Below are positions 7,901-14,588 of a stretch of 34,598 nt of DNA, piece by piece. A program made the position numbers and the translations under genes. Under the pieces are notes generated by a model. That model was not told where the DNA came from. It worked only from the letters and a program-made list of their open reading frames with translations, and did no database searches. How positions within the stretch are numbered: position 1 is the first letter of the stretch; each line of letters opens with the position of its first letter. Source of the stretch: Fimbriimonadaceae bacterium. Lineage in GTDB: Bacteria; Armatimonadota; Fimbriimonadia; Fimbriimonadales; Fimbriimonadaceae. The DNA is taken from assembly GCA_020849075.1 (NCBI GenBank), contig JADLGZ010000010.1:1-34598 (forward strand), written 5' to 3'.

Positions 7901-9653
7901 CGATTCCATCAATCGGATGGACTACCGTCAGGACCAGTACGACATGGCCTTGCAGTACTTCTATGAGCGTACCGGAGAGCTAGCCCAAATTTTCGACCCG
8001 GGCACTAGCAGTTATGTGTCTTCTTGGACCCGCGACCCAGATGGCCGCATCGTAAGATACGAGAACTCCAATGGAGATCCGATAGAGCCAAGCTATGATG
8101 GCAGGGGCCACAAAATCGCAATCTCTTATTACTCAGGCCACTTGCAGGAGTTTGCATTTGATAGCGATGGCCGTAATGTTGGTATCAAGGATACGGTAGG
8201 GTCCGAAGTCCAGCGCTTCACCTATACGTTCGATGGTAATGGTAATCGAACGGGGACACAAGATAAGAATGGCTCGACTTCGGCCTATGCCTATGATGCG
8301 CTCGACCGCATTGAGTCCGATACGACAACGGGGACGGACGCGCACACATACACCTATGTGTTTGATTCGCGAAGTAATTTGACTCACCATACCGAAGACA
8401 CGGTCATTACTACTATGACCTACGATGCGGCAAGTCGAATTCAGACGATGCAGATCGCCGCAGCTTCGGGAAGCTATGTTCATGACTTGAATGGAAACAT
8501 GGTGCAGAGCGGCGCCACAGTCATGACCTATGACAAGGAAAATCGTCTTCGAACAATTCCTGATAAGAACATCGGGGGAGCCATAGTAACCTTCACATAC
8601 GACGCCTTTAGCCGTCTGCGGGAAGAAAACTTTGGCGGTGACATCAATGAGGTCTATTGGCTCGATGATATTAGTATAGGTGAGCGATCTGACTCCACAC
8701 CAGTTGGCCAGTTTTCGAATATATACATGTCGCTTGACGGAGTCATCATGGGCGACACTGGAAATCCGTTCATTGCCCCAGAATGGTCCGACTATCTGGT
8801 CGACTTCCTTGGGTCTATTACTGGCGAAGTGGATGCAGGCGGAGGTGTTTCTGGAACCAGACGTTACAAGCCATTTGGCCCGCGCTTATCTGGTGCCGCC
8901 GTGGCTCGTCAAACATTTGGGTTTACGGGAAACACGGGTTCAAGACATACCGCCATAGCCTTGGCTGAACAATATAATCGGTTCCGAATTTACACGTCAT
9001 GGCTTAAGCAGTGGACGACACGAGATCCGATTTGGCCAAGCGAGTTGCCGTACTCTTATGTACAAGGTAATCCGACAAGTTGGCTAGACCCATACGGGCT
9101 TGCGCGAAATGGAGATATGCCTTCGCCTCCTAATCGACCCTTGATACCCACGGACGAAAACCCCGAAGATAATATAAACACGGGTTTTGATCCATGTCTT
9201 TCGATCGTGTTTCCGCTTGGGACATGGGGACCAGCCGCCATAACGCTAAAAATAAGGTTCTGTCAGCAACTTTATGACACAACTTGTTGTTTAGGTCCGG
9301 CGGCTTCAAAGTGTACTAAGATTCAGGCCTCTGTAGCGGCCGAACTACCTTTATCCCCAGCCGATCTGTTCGACAATCTTAGTGACCAAGTTAGTCAGGC
9401 AATTGAAGCGATCCTTGGTATAGCTGCAGGATTTGGAAATCTTACCGTTGGACAAGTCCCGATTAAGGGGTGCCCTGCTCCCCGACAAGACGTGACCGTG
9501 GAAGTATGTATTGGAGGGTGCATTTTTATTCAAACCCTAAAGGGCTGTTTTGCTATTCCACCTGGCAAGCTATACTTAGAGTCAAAGACTGGTTACTGTG
9601 GGATATTAAGTGCGGAGATAGAAGGCTCAATTTCGATCGAAAACTGTGAGTAA
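4980..9653 (+). CDS. Rhs/YD-repeat polymorphic toxin (element 1)
   Basis: The 1557-aa protein has an N-terminal region conserved with element 2 (PEVWPWEIDA, CKIDPVAHHPHRPIPDP) and several dozen YD repeats (TTTYDAxG types) from about residue 140 to 1280, which should form the hollow Rhs cocoon. The Rhs core follows (WTTRDPIWPSELPYSY, GNPTSWLDPYGL), after which a variable tip of about 190 residues with 11 cysteines begins. I recognise no enzymatic motif in the tip. The ATG at 4980 is chosen because it overlaps the upstream stop and aligns with the second copy. No PAAR domain, signal peptide or membrane segment is visible, so the export route is unclear. The downstream gene overlaps and is the probable immunity gene. 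Confidence 0.93.
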   Translation: MIRPEVWPWEIDAASGGCKIDPVAHHPHRPIPDPATGHLVADPDIVLKAKGFDLEISFFYSTASQPGGVMWGNRRSASVNMQIKIDQVNGNVNVIRGDGKVYGFSGIWAPSTPTSMTPNPTLYSGTELLWDGSQFIETFPDGKTVTYGEELQADTYYAVSEIEDLSGNVHAYTYDGINLIRIEVPGGNRVTFHYDGDGHVEMVQDWGDRRWLMTYDEFDQLETYTLPTGCQTQYFYPGDNGLVNAIMDPRGYVSSYTFNDFDRVETMSLGTATWTYTYYQYAGGPLGSRVESPTGAITTYLLDSVGFTIAKEVPEGYIISYAYDATGNKIIEEMPYGHVLSLTYNASNLPLTSRDPLGNVTTYNYDVNNNLVSLMNALGEVTTMTYDGQRRMTSRMDALGRVTSNVWNTDGTLKAQVDGRGLRTTYAYDAVGNLASTLYADHSVSTYTYDVLNRRISAKDPLGRVTTTAYDAVDHIVSIMNAAGEISTFIYDSCFLQQKVNPLGYRTTYTYERYGKVRTVKNALGQVTTTNYDNMGYPVTIQNALGYVTTMIYNAANQRLAVQDANGNRVTTAYDFGGRPVNFINGEGIITSTVYDARGPIASEDALGRRTTMIMDALGRRIATQTPMNFRTTTIYDQAGQVRATQDARGFLTTNCYDLAGNLVTVCDARGFITTRVYEDTSNRVRVSQDKTGARTTFTYDVSGQPIALQNARGFRTTLTFDLAGRTRSIQNPFGWRTTYSYDAAGQNVEVKNVSSFSHTTIYDALGRVTATQTPLNIRTTYSYDAVGHQIDTQDADGFRWSTIYDPAGRAIASQTPLNNRTTTTYDKANRPIEVRNPRGYVTTSTYDLASRVISQQNPLGHLKQFGYDADGRNVTIANAIGGIITMVYDEVSHLLEIANELNHRTTYTYDPVGNVSTRRFANGDRTTYLYDPVGRQIGRHYADNARVTLTYDAVGNLVEQAENIGSGSAQMTYDSINRMDYRQDQYDMALQYFYERTGELAQIFDPGTSSYVSSWTRDPDGRIVRYENSNGDPIEPSYDGRGHKIAISYYSGHLQEFAFDSDGRNVGIKDTVGSEVQRFTYTFDGNGNRTGTQDKNGSTSAYAYDALDRIESDTTTGTDAHTYTYVFDSRSNLTHHTEDTVITTMTYDAASRIQTMQIAAASGSYVHDLNGNMVQSGATVMTYDKENRLRTIPDKNIGGAIVTFTYDAFSRLREENFGGDINEVYWLDDISIGERSDSTPVGQFSNIYMSLDGVIMGDTGNPFIAPEWSDYLVDFLGSITGEVDAGGGVSGTRRYKPFGPRLSGAAVARQTFGFTGNTGSRHTAIALAEQYNRFRIYTSWLKQWTTRDPIWPSELPYSYVQGNPTSWLDPYGLARNGDMPSPPNRPLIPTDENPEDNINTGFDPCLSIVFPLGTWGPAAITLKIRFCQQLYDTTCCLGPAASKCTKIQASVAAELPLSPADLFDNLSDQVSQAIEAILGIAAGFGNLTVGQVPIKGCPAPRQDVTVEVCIGGCIFIQTLKGCFAIPPGKLYLESKTGYCGILSAEIEGSISIENCE

Positions 9654-10119
9654 CGAAGTGACATATAACAGGTCTGCCGATGCCCTAAGAAAAGAAGCCG
9701 CAAAGTTCCGTATTGGCTTTGTTTTGATTGGATTGGCAGCTTTCAGCCTTTCAGGGTGGAGCATTGTCTCACGTGCACCTGAAGTCTTCTTCTTTGCTTG
9801 TGTACTCGTGCTATTCTTTTTTGGATTGTTTAGGTATCGGCCCAGCTTTCCAGCAAAGATTGTTACGCACCAAGATTGGGTTACCTTTGTGATGCCGGAC
9901 GGGAAAACTGTCGAATTCAGATCTGGCGATGAAGTGCATGTAAAAAAGCCGTTGGGCAGACCATCAGTTTCAATTGGGCCCTTCCAGTTGGTTAGGGGAG
10001 AGACCAAAGTGACATTAGATGAAGGCTACGAGGGATTTTCAGGCCTGGTTCGTGACCTGTATCGACTCTTTCCCGAGTGCAAAGAAAAGTTAGCGTATTG
10101 GACCGCGATTCCAGAATAA
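9646..10119 (+). CDS. Putative membrane immunity protein for the element 1 Rhs toxin
   Basis: The 157-aa product starts at a GTG that overlaps the Rhs stop by 8 bp. Two hydrophobic segments (about 23-41 and 47-62) form a hairpin near the N-terminus and a soluble domain follows. It resembles no family I know. Position immediately after a variable toxin tip, overlap with it, and the same arrangement at the other three toxins in this window support an immunity role. The membrane location suggests protection at or across the inner membrane. Confidence 0.65.
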   Translation: MSNEVTYNRSADALRKEAAKFRIGFVLIGLAAFSLSGWSIVSRAPEVFFFACVLVLFFFGLFRYRPSFPAKIVTHQDWVTFVMPDGKTVEFRSGDEVHVKKPLGRPSVSIGPFQLVRGETKVTLDEGYEGFSGLVRDLYRLFPECKEKLAYWTAIPE

Positions 10120-10140
10120 GAACCTAAGAAAGTCTACGCT

Positions 10141-10665
10141 TTAGTTGGTTAACATTTCGCATTTGCGCGGGATCCGTCCGATTCCGTAGCAATCGACAAG
10201 TCGGTCTGGCTCTACAGTGTGTTCCCAAACCTGCACGCTTTCTAAACCTTTCAAAAGACCTTCCATTCCTCCGATTCTGATTCGCCAACAATCCAGCGGA
10301 TATGGGTGGTATGGCCACGAAGCAGGAGCGGTAAGTACGAGCCATCCCCCCGGCTTCAGCACGCGGCGCATTTGCTCGACGGCAATCCACGGTGTCTCCA
10401 TGTGTTCGAGGGCCTGCCCGGAAAGCACGATATCAAACTCGCGACCGAGGGAAACAAGATCATATGCACTGACGACTCTATCGACATTAGGTCCCGCCGT
10501 CATGTCAGTTCCAAAGTAGGAGAGCCCCAGGGATTCAACGATGGGTCGGTAAGTCCCGTTTACGTCGTAAGAACCCACGTCCAAGAGTTCGCCTTCGCCA
10601 TGCTGGTTTTCAGCAACGATCTTTGTTAGCAACTCACCTATGGTCCGATAACTCGACTCATGCAT
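10141..10665 (-). CDS. Class I SAM-dependent methyltransferase
   Basis: The 174-aa protein shows a Rossmann methyltransferase pattern: motif I LLDVGSYDVNG, an acidic residue at the end of strand 2 (YFGTDM), SGQALEHM after strand 4 (FDIVLSGQ) and RRVLKPGGWLVLTAP as post-motif. This is the Methyltransf_11/type 12 style often found with glycan or nucleotide-sugar genes. The ATG at 10665 is preferred to the GTG at 10680. It is divergent from the gene starting at 10707. Its substrate is probably a sugar or a surface glycan, from the neighbouring glycosyltransferases. Confidence 0.8.
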   Translation of the reverse strand: MHESSYRTIGELLTKIVAENQHGEGELLDVGSYDVNGTYRPIVESLGLSYFGTDMTAGPNVDRVVSAYDLVSLGREFDIVLSGQALEHMETPWIAVEQMRRVLKPGGWLVLTAPASWPYHPYPLDCWRIRIGGMEGLLKGLESVQVWEHTVEPDRLVDCYGIGRIPRKCEMLTN

Positions 10666-10706
10666 TTCGACAGTGTACACTTGACGCTCCTAGGTACTCT
10701 GCTCAA

Positions 10707-11336
10707 ATGGTGCCAACGGTCAAGATATTCGTGCTCTCACACGATCTAGCCACGCTTCGGCTGGTGCCCTTGTCAAGGGAGTTCGAAACCATCCATCTTG
10801 GATCTCTAGCCGTCGGCGAATATCAATCCAACCAACTCGGTGAGTGCCGTGCTTTCTTTCAGAACTTCAGCGGCGTGGATGCTGATTTCATTGGATTTGC
10901 AAACGCCAGGTGGGATCAGAAGTATTTTCAGTTGCACACCAGGTTGCATTCGCTCGTCGAGCAGACCCGCCGATTAGCTGCTCCTGGCTGGGTGCTTGCG
11001 CCGTGGCCCGCGCACAGTTGGATTGATGTTACTTTGCATCACCATCCAACCATGAAGCCTTTACTTGATGAGCTTCTCATCACAATGGACATCACGAAAA
11101 ATAACCATCGACTGTCTCTTTGGGCAAATGACTTCGTATGCCATCGCAGTGTGTTCTTGGACTGGCACAGGTTTTGGCAAACAGCCTTCGGCCATTTCTA
11201 TAGCAAGTATGGCCTTGAATTGCCCTTTGGGAAAGAAGGCACAGATGAGTCCAGGCACGCAGCTTTCTTCTTTGAACGAATCACTACCGCTTATTTTGCG
11301 AATCGGCTCGATGTGAGAATCGCTCCCTTCGAATAG
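10707..11336 (+). CDS. Conserved-looking protein in the glycosyltransferase group
   Basis: This 209-aa protein is not confidently recognised. It begins KIFVLSHDLATLRLVPLS and contains QSNQLGECRAFF and ADFIGFANARWDQKYF, which loosely recall DUF4422-type polysaccharide-biosynthesis proteins (a peptide-like start, an N-x-G-E-x-R element, then an aromatic R-W motif). It has a His-rich stretch (TLHHHPTM) and no signal peptide. The ATG at 10707 is chosen over the TTG at 10623 because the homologous-looking fold starts there. Its position upstream of two glycosyltransferase-type genes supports a role in glycan synthesis. Confidence 0.6.
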   Translation: MVPTVKIFVLSHDLATLRLVPLSREFETIHLGSLAVGEYQSNQLGECRAFFQNFSGVDADFIGFANARWDQKYFQLHTRLHSLVEQTRRLAAPGWVLAPWPAHSWIDVTLHHHPTMKPLLDELLITMDITKNNHRLSLWANDFVCHRSVFLDWHRFWQTAFGHFYSKYGLELPFGKEGTDESRHAAFFFERITTAYFANRLDVRIAPFE

Positions 11337-11380
11337 CATCACGGTTCACTTTCATGAGGCAAAATGAGTGAGGAGCGACG

Positions 11381-12184
11381 ATGACATCTGTAGTAGTAGT
11401 TACCTATCTTTCTGCCAGCACGATTGAAGTTTGCCTCGCCTCTTTACTCGACCATACGCCAGGTGAGTTTGAAATTATTGTCGTTGACAACGCGAGCTCA
11501 GATGGAACCCTAGTCATTACTGAGAGAATGGCTTTGCGAGATGAGCGGATTTCGGTTTATAGGAATACGGAGAACCTGGGTTACAGCAGAGCGCTCAACG
11601 TTGGGTTGAAAGCGGCCAAAGGTGATGTCCTCGTCTGCCTCAACCCAGATACCGAGGTCTTTGTAGGGTGGCTATCGCCCATTCTAAATGCGATTGCTTT
11701 GCCAGACGTCGGCGCAGTAGGGCCAGTGAGCGATGTTGTTGGTGGCCAGCAATGCCTTAGCCACTACCTGGACCGCTCCGTTGGTCCTTATCCAGACATG
11801 GTCAGGTGGCTAAAGCGGCACTTCGCCGGCGAAACAGTCGAAACGAAGCTGCTCATTGGATTCTGCATGGCGTTCTCGCGGAAAGTTATGGAGCGCGTCG
11901 GATTGATGGATGAGGACCTCATCTTGGGGGCTGATGACATGGACTACTCATGGCGTTTGCGGCTTGCCGGTTATCGGTTGCTCGTGGTCAAAGATTCATT
12001 CGTTCGTCACATCTGTGGAGTTAGCTTTGGGCAACTCGAGAGTACAAAGAAGGCTCAGATGGTCCGTGAAAGCGACCTAGCCCTCAAACGAAAGCTCGTC
12101 GCTCACTATGGCGATATCTCCAATTTATCATCCGATTACCTGTTTGGATGCGACATCTTTGAGCATGTATTGAGGGAAGCGTAA
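11381..12184 (+). CDS. Family 2 glycosyltransferase (GT-A fold)
   Basis: The 267-aa protein has the GT2 signatures VVVVTYLSASTIEVCLASLL at the N-terminus, VVDNASSDGT (nucleotide binding), NLGYSRALNVGL, the metal-binding-type NPDTEV and the acceptor-side GFCMAFSRKVMERVG with GADDMDYSWRLRLAGY. It should transfer a sugar from a nucleotide-sugar to a glycan or protein acceptor in the cytoplasm. It is co-linear over its whole length with the C-terminal half of the fusion protein at 28961-30568, including the SVSF/GVSF segment and C-terminal tail. A GAGGAGCG sequence precedes the ATG. Confidence 0.9.
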   Translation: MTSVVVVTYLSASTIEVCLASLLDHTPGEFEIIVVDNASSDGTLVITERMALRDERISVYRNTENLGYSRALNVGLKAAKGDVLVCLNPDTEVFVGWLSPILNAIALPDVGAVGPVSDVVGGQQCLSHYLDRSVGPYPDMVRWLKRHFAGETVETKLLIGFCMAFSRKVMERVGLMDEDLILGADDMDYSWRLRLAGYRLLVVKDSFVRHICGVSFGQLESTKKAQMVRESDLALKRKLVAHYGDISNLSSDYLFGCDIFEHVLREA

Positions 12185-12185
12185 G

Positions 12186-12893
12186 TTGCACGCTGCGATA
12201 ATCTGTCATGACGACTCGCTCTACTTAGGCGCAGTCATTGAGGCTCTTGAGGGTCTCCCGGCGACGGTGTTTGTCAATGAAGTTGCTTGGGGGAATGCTG
12301 AGCCGGGCGATTGGGTTGAGACGGCCCGCATCGCGCAAGCGTGCGGTGCTTCCGTGATTACAGGATGCTGGGCAACTGAAGAAGCCCACCGATTGGCCGT
12401 TATCCAATGGGCGCAACAGCAGGGCATCCAGCATTTGTTGATTCCCGATTCCGATGAAATCCTAAGCCCTGATTTGTTGGATTCCCTGCGAAAGATTGCT
12501 TCGACAGACCTAAGCGATGCTGTGTATTGCACGATGGACACGTATTGGAAGAGTCCGGAGTACGTGATTGAGCCGCGTGAACGCCTGATGCCGGCAATCA
12601 TGGTGAATCCGCTTTCAGCGGGGTATCACGGGATTCGGCAATTCTCTGGCACTCGCCCATTGATGTTGAGCCACGAGCACGGCGTCTTGCACCACTTGAG
12701 CTACGCTGGCCCGGAAAGCCGCATTGCCCGAAAGGTAAGTACCTGGAGCCATAAGGATGAGCTAGTCGCGGATTGGTGGAAGGACATTTGGTTGCGGTGG
12801 GATGGCGAACGGAGACTGCGAAATCTGCACCCTACAGTCCCTGTCGCGTACGGCGAAGCGATCCGGCGGCCGATAGGCAAATCTCGACTTTAG
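12186..12893 (+). CDS. Glycosyltransferase-like protein, probably with altered C-terminus
   Basis: The 235-aa product starts at a TTG one base after the preceding stop. It matches residues 1-230 of the 1002-aa protein at 30542 along its length: AAIICHDDSLYL versus AAYCVHDDNTYL, an IPDSDE acidic motif versus TIDSDE, TYWKSPEYVIEPRE versus TYWKDAEHVVRPRE, VLHHLSYAG and STWSHKDE. The DSDE element suggests a metal-dependent GT-A-like fold. Homology fades after NLHPT near 12840. The last about 20 codons read across a junction with the opposing gene, so the native C-terminus may be lost. It is probably co-transcribed with the GT2 gene upstream. Confidence 0.72.
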   Translation: MHAAIICHDDSLYLGAVIEALEGLPATVFVNEVAWGNAEPGDWVETARIAQACGASVITGCWATEEAHRLAVIQWAQQQGIQHLLIPDSDEILSPDLLDSLRKIASTDLSDAVYCTMDTYWKSPEYVIEPRERLMPAIMVNPLSAGYHGIRQFSGTRPLMLSHEHGVLHHLSYAGPESRIARKVSTWSHKDELVADWWKDIWLRWDGERRLRNLHPTVPVAYGEAIRRPIGKSRL

Positions 12894-13997
12894 GGCGTGA
12901 GCGAATCCTTGTCTTATCAATGAGGCATTATCAAATGGTTCGCTCCCGTTTAGACCAGCAGATTCAAATACCGCCTCTAGCTTTCCACTCCCTCGAACGG
13001 GTAGTTCATGATCTATTCCTTGTTCTGATCGATCACAAAGGCATAGAACATTGGCACCTGATTGAATGGCCTCTTTAACAAGCGTATCTGATTCGGATAG
13101 CTCCGTAATCATCACGATCCGGTCGGATGAGCACCAATCGACTGTTGTGGCGCCGGATTGTTCTGCATAGATGATTCTATTTTCAATTTCTCCTTTCTCA
13201 CGAAGTTGCTCTACAATGTGGGTGACGAATCCAAGCGAAAGGACACGTGCCTCGGACGCTAGCTTTCGTAGCTCACCTGAAGGCGGGTTCATGAGCCACT
13301 TAGTGAGGCCCGTTGCTTCTTCTTCATATCCTCCACAAAACCACTCCTGCGTTGGAACTTCCTTCGGAAATCTAGCGGGCCATACCTTCCTAAACCACAG
13401 CTCTGCGTCGTAGAGTCCCTTGGCATCAATACCCAGCTTTCCAAGTGCCCAAACGAGCACCGAAGGGTGCTTGTTAATCTGTTGAGCGAGCTCAACCGCC
13501 GAGAAGGCGAAGACCTCTCTAAACTCGCCCTCACCTTTCTTTCCTTCCAGCCACGAAACTATGTCCGGCCATTGTCCCAGTTGAACCGCTACGAAGGAAC
13601 AGACCTTTCGTCGAGCGGCATCAATCTTCTCGACCCTGGAGTTAAAGTCACCATTGAACTTGCCTGTTGCATCGTCCTTCTTTGCCGAAAACTCCACAAA
13701 GTGATCGCCTGCCGGGATTCCACATACCGACGAGTCTTTAGGGATGTGGAGGTACCCGTCTACGCCGCGAAAGAAGATTGTTTTTCCACCACCCATGCCG
13801 TTGATGGTTACCCCATCCGTCGTGGCAGCCAAGCGGGCAAAAAGAAGCGATACAAACGCCTTGTCCGCCATGTGCTCAGCGTGGTAGATCAAATCGGCTT
13901 CAGTTATCTCTAATACAGGCACGAGCAAAGAATACCGTTCAAGGATGCGGCAGGCAGCGCATGTAGAAATAGGGCTATTGGACCAAATGTCACGCAC
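12762..13997 (-). CDS. Truncated STAND-like (NTPase/defence-type) N-terminal region
   Basis: The 411-aa frame begins with a GTG near the right att site. Its middle shows a pattern I associate with the N-terminal part of very large STAND-type proteins: HFVEFSAKKDDATGKFNGDF, then FVAVQLGQWPDIVSWL, an EFREVFAFSAVELAQQI segment, VLVWALGKLGI and TGLTKWLMNPP. In those proteins a P-loop NTPase and repeats follow and the total is well over 1000 aa; here neither is present. The last 43 or so codons overlap the opposing glycosyltransferase-like gene and are probably read-through past a junction. I treat it as a 3'-truncated remnant. The assignment comes from memory of the motif pattern and is moderate. 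Confidence 0.5.
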   Translation of the reverse strand: MRDIWSNSPISTCAACRILERYSLLVPVLEITEADLIYHAEHMADKAFVSLLFARLAATTDGVTINGMGGGKTIFFRGVDGYLHIPKDSSVCGIPAGDHFVEFSAKKDDATGKFNGDFNSRVEKIDAARRKVCSFVAVQLGQWPDIVSWLEGKKGEGEFREVFAFSAVELAQQINKHPSVLVWALGKLGIDAKGLYDAELWFRKVWPARFPKEVPTQEWFCGGYEEEATGLTKWLMNPPSGELRKLASEARVLSLGFVTHIVEQLREKGEIENRIIYAEQSGATTVDWCSSDRIVMITELSESDTLVKEAIQSGANVLCLCDRSEQGIDHELPVRGSGKLEAVFESAGLNGSEPFDNASLIRQGFAHALKSRFAYRPPDRFAVRDRDCRVQISQSPFAIPPQPNVLPPIRD

Positions 13998-14020
13998 CTA
14001 AGCTTAACAACCCATTTGAG

Positions 14021-14038
14021 GTCTCTCTAAAGTCTCTC
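14021..14038 (+). promoter_or_regulatory. Two phased GTCTCTC heptamers left of attachment core 2
   Basis: GTCTCTC begins at 14021 and 14032, 11 bp apart; the second ends 77 bases before the core. The same pair with the same distances lies before core 3. They are putative integrase arm sites at the right end of element 1. Confidence 0.58.
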
Positions 14039-14114
14039 AATTGGAGGAGCGGAAAGGAGCAAGCCTGATACAGTGGTAGACTCGACTCGAGTGGTCAGTA
14101 CCGGATGAATTCCT

Positions 14115-14159
14115 ATGACACTGTAGGGGTCACAGGTTCAAGTCCTGTACCGACCACCA
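14115..14159 (+). repeat. attachment core, copy 2 (element 1 / element 2 junction)
   Basis: A perfect 45-bp copy of the tRNA-Val segment from the anticodon loop to CCA, without the tRNA 5' half. It is the right end of element 1 and the left end of element 2. The bases before it (GAATTCCT) match copy 3 and differ from the real tRNA, as expected of an element-derived end. Confidence 0.93.
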
Positions 14160-14217
14160 TTATTTTGAGCCCAAATAGCTTGGTTTCGAATCACTGTTGG
14201 CAATTCACTCCGGCGAG

Positions 14218-14248
14218 GTCTCTCAGTTAGTCTCTCAAATGGTCTCTC
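14218..14248 (+). promoter_or_regulatory. Three phased GTCTCTC heptamers right of attachment core 2
   Basis: GTCTCTC begins at 14218, 14230 and 14242, each 12 bp apart, 59 bp after the core. The arrangement matches that after cores 1 and 3. These are putative arm-type integrase sites at the left end of element 2. Confidence 0.6.
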
Positions 14249-14344
14249 AATTGCACCTCAGAAAGTTGAGGGGCGGTTGAGCAGAAACTCAATCCTAAGG
14301 CATATCGCCCTCACTGTAAGGTATGGCCATTACAGCATTTGCCC

Positions 14345-14584
14345 ATGGATCAAGCAAAGCTGTGCTACACCGTTGATGAAGCAGCCAGCCTTCTTTCGAT
14401 AAGCCGTGCTCAGGTGTACCGCTTAATTGATAGGGCCGACATCGCCTCAATAAAGGTCGGACGGTCTCGGCGGATTACACATGCTCAACTGATTGAGTTC
14501 TTGAAGAGGCTTGAGGCAAAGGACAAATCGACTTTGCTCACCTGGCATGCGATTCGCACGACACCGCAAACTCGGCAACGCTAG
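14345..14584 (+). CDS. Excisionase-family DNA-binding protein (element 2)
   Basis: The 79-aa protein has the same HTH_17/excisionase layout as its two paralogues: YTVDEAASLLSISRAQVYRL followed by VGRSRRITHAQLIEFLKRLE. The ATG at 14345 aligns with the element 3 start; a TTG at 14339 would add two residues. It ends 4 bp before int. The differing recognition-helix residues (SISRAQV versus SLSRAKL in element 1) suggest some divergence in DNA contacts. Confidence 0.82.
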   Translation: MDQAKLCYTVDEAASLLSISRAQVYRLIDRADIASIKVGRSRRITHAQLIEFLKRLEAKDKSTLLTWHAIRTTPQTRQR

Positions 14585-14588
14585 GGGT

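Larger units (their letters stand above)
2684..14159 (+). mobile_element. Integrative element 1 (Rhs / glycosyltransferase cargo)
   Basis: The element is bounded by 45-bp direct repeats of the tRNA-Val 3' part, giving a repeat-to-repeat unit of 11,431 bp. It carries xis and int next to the left end, an Rhs toxin operon, sugar-modification genes and a truncated STAND-like gene next to the right end. No conjugation, replication or phage structural genes are visible, so transfer would need a helper or another route. It is best described as a tRNA-integrated genomic island of integrative-element type. Confidence 0.88.

Noticed and set aside
5400-8900. Regularly repeated DNA resembling a CRISPR or tandem array
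   Set aside because: The period and similarity come from YD repeats of the Rhs protein in one open frame; there are no conserved repeats with unique spacers. The same applies to 19900-23100.
4980-9653. Idea that the Rhs protein carries its own PAAR or signal peptide for export
   Set aside because: The N-terminus shows neither a hydrophobic signal nor a PAAR pattern; no type VI secretion genes are in the window.
13467-13913. Plus-strand frame of 148 codons
   Set aside because: It is antisense to the STAND-like frame, which has recognisable sequence patterns, and shows no ribosome site or domain.
14115-14159. Possible second tRNA-Val gene
   Set aside because: Only the anticodon loop to CCA part is present; the upstream sequence cannot form the acceptor 5' strand or D arm. 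The same holds for 25335-25379.
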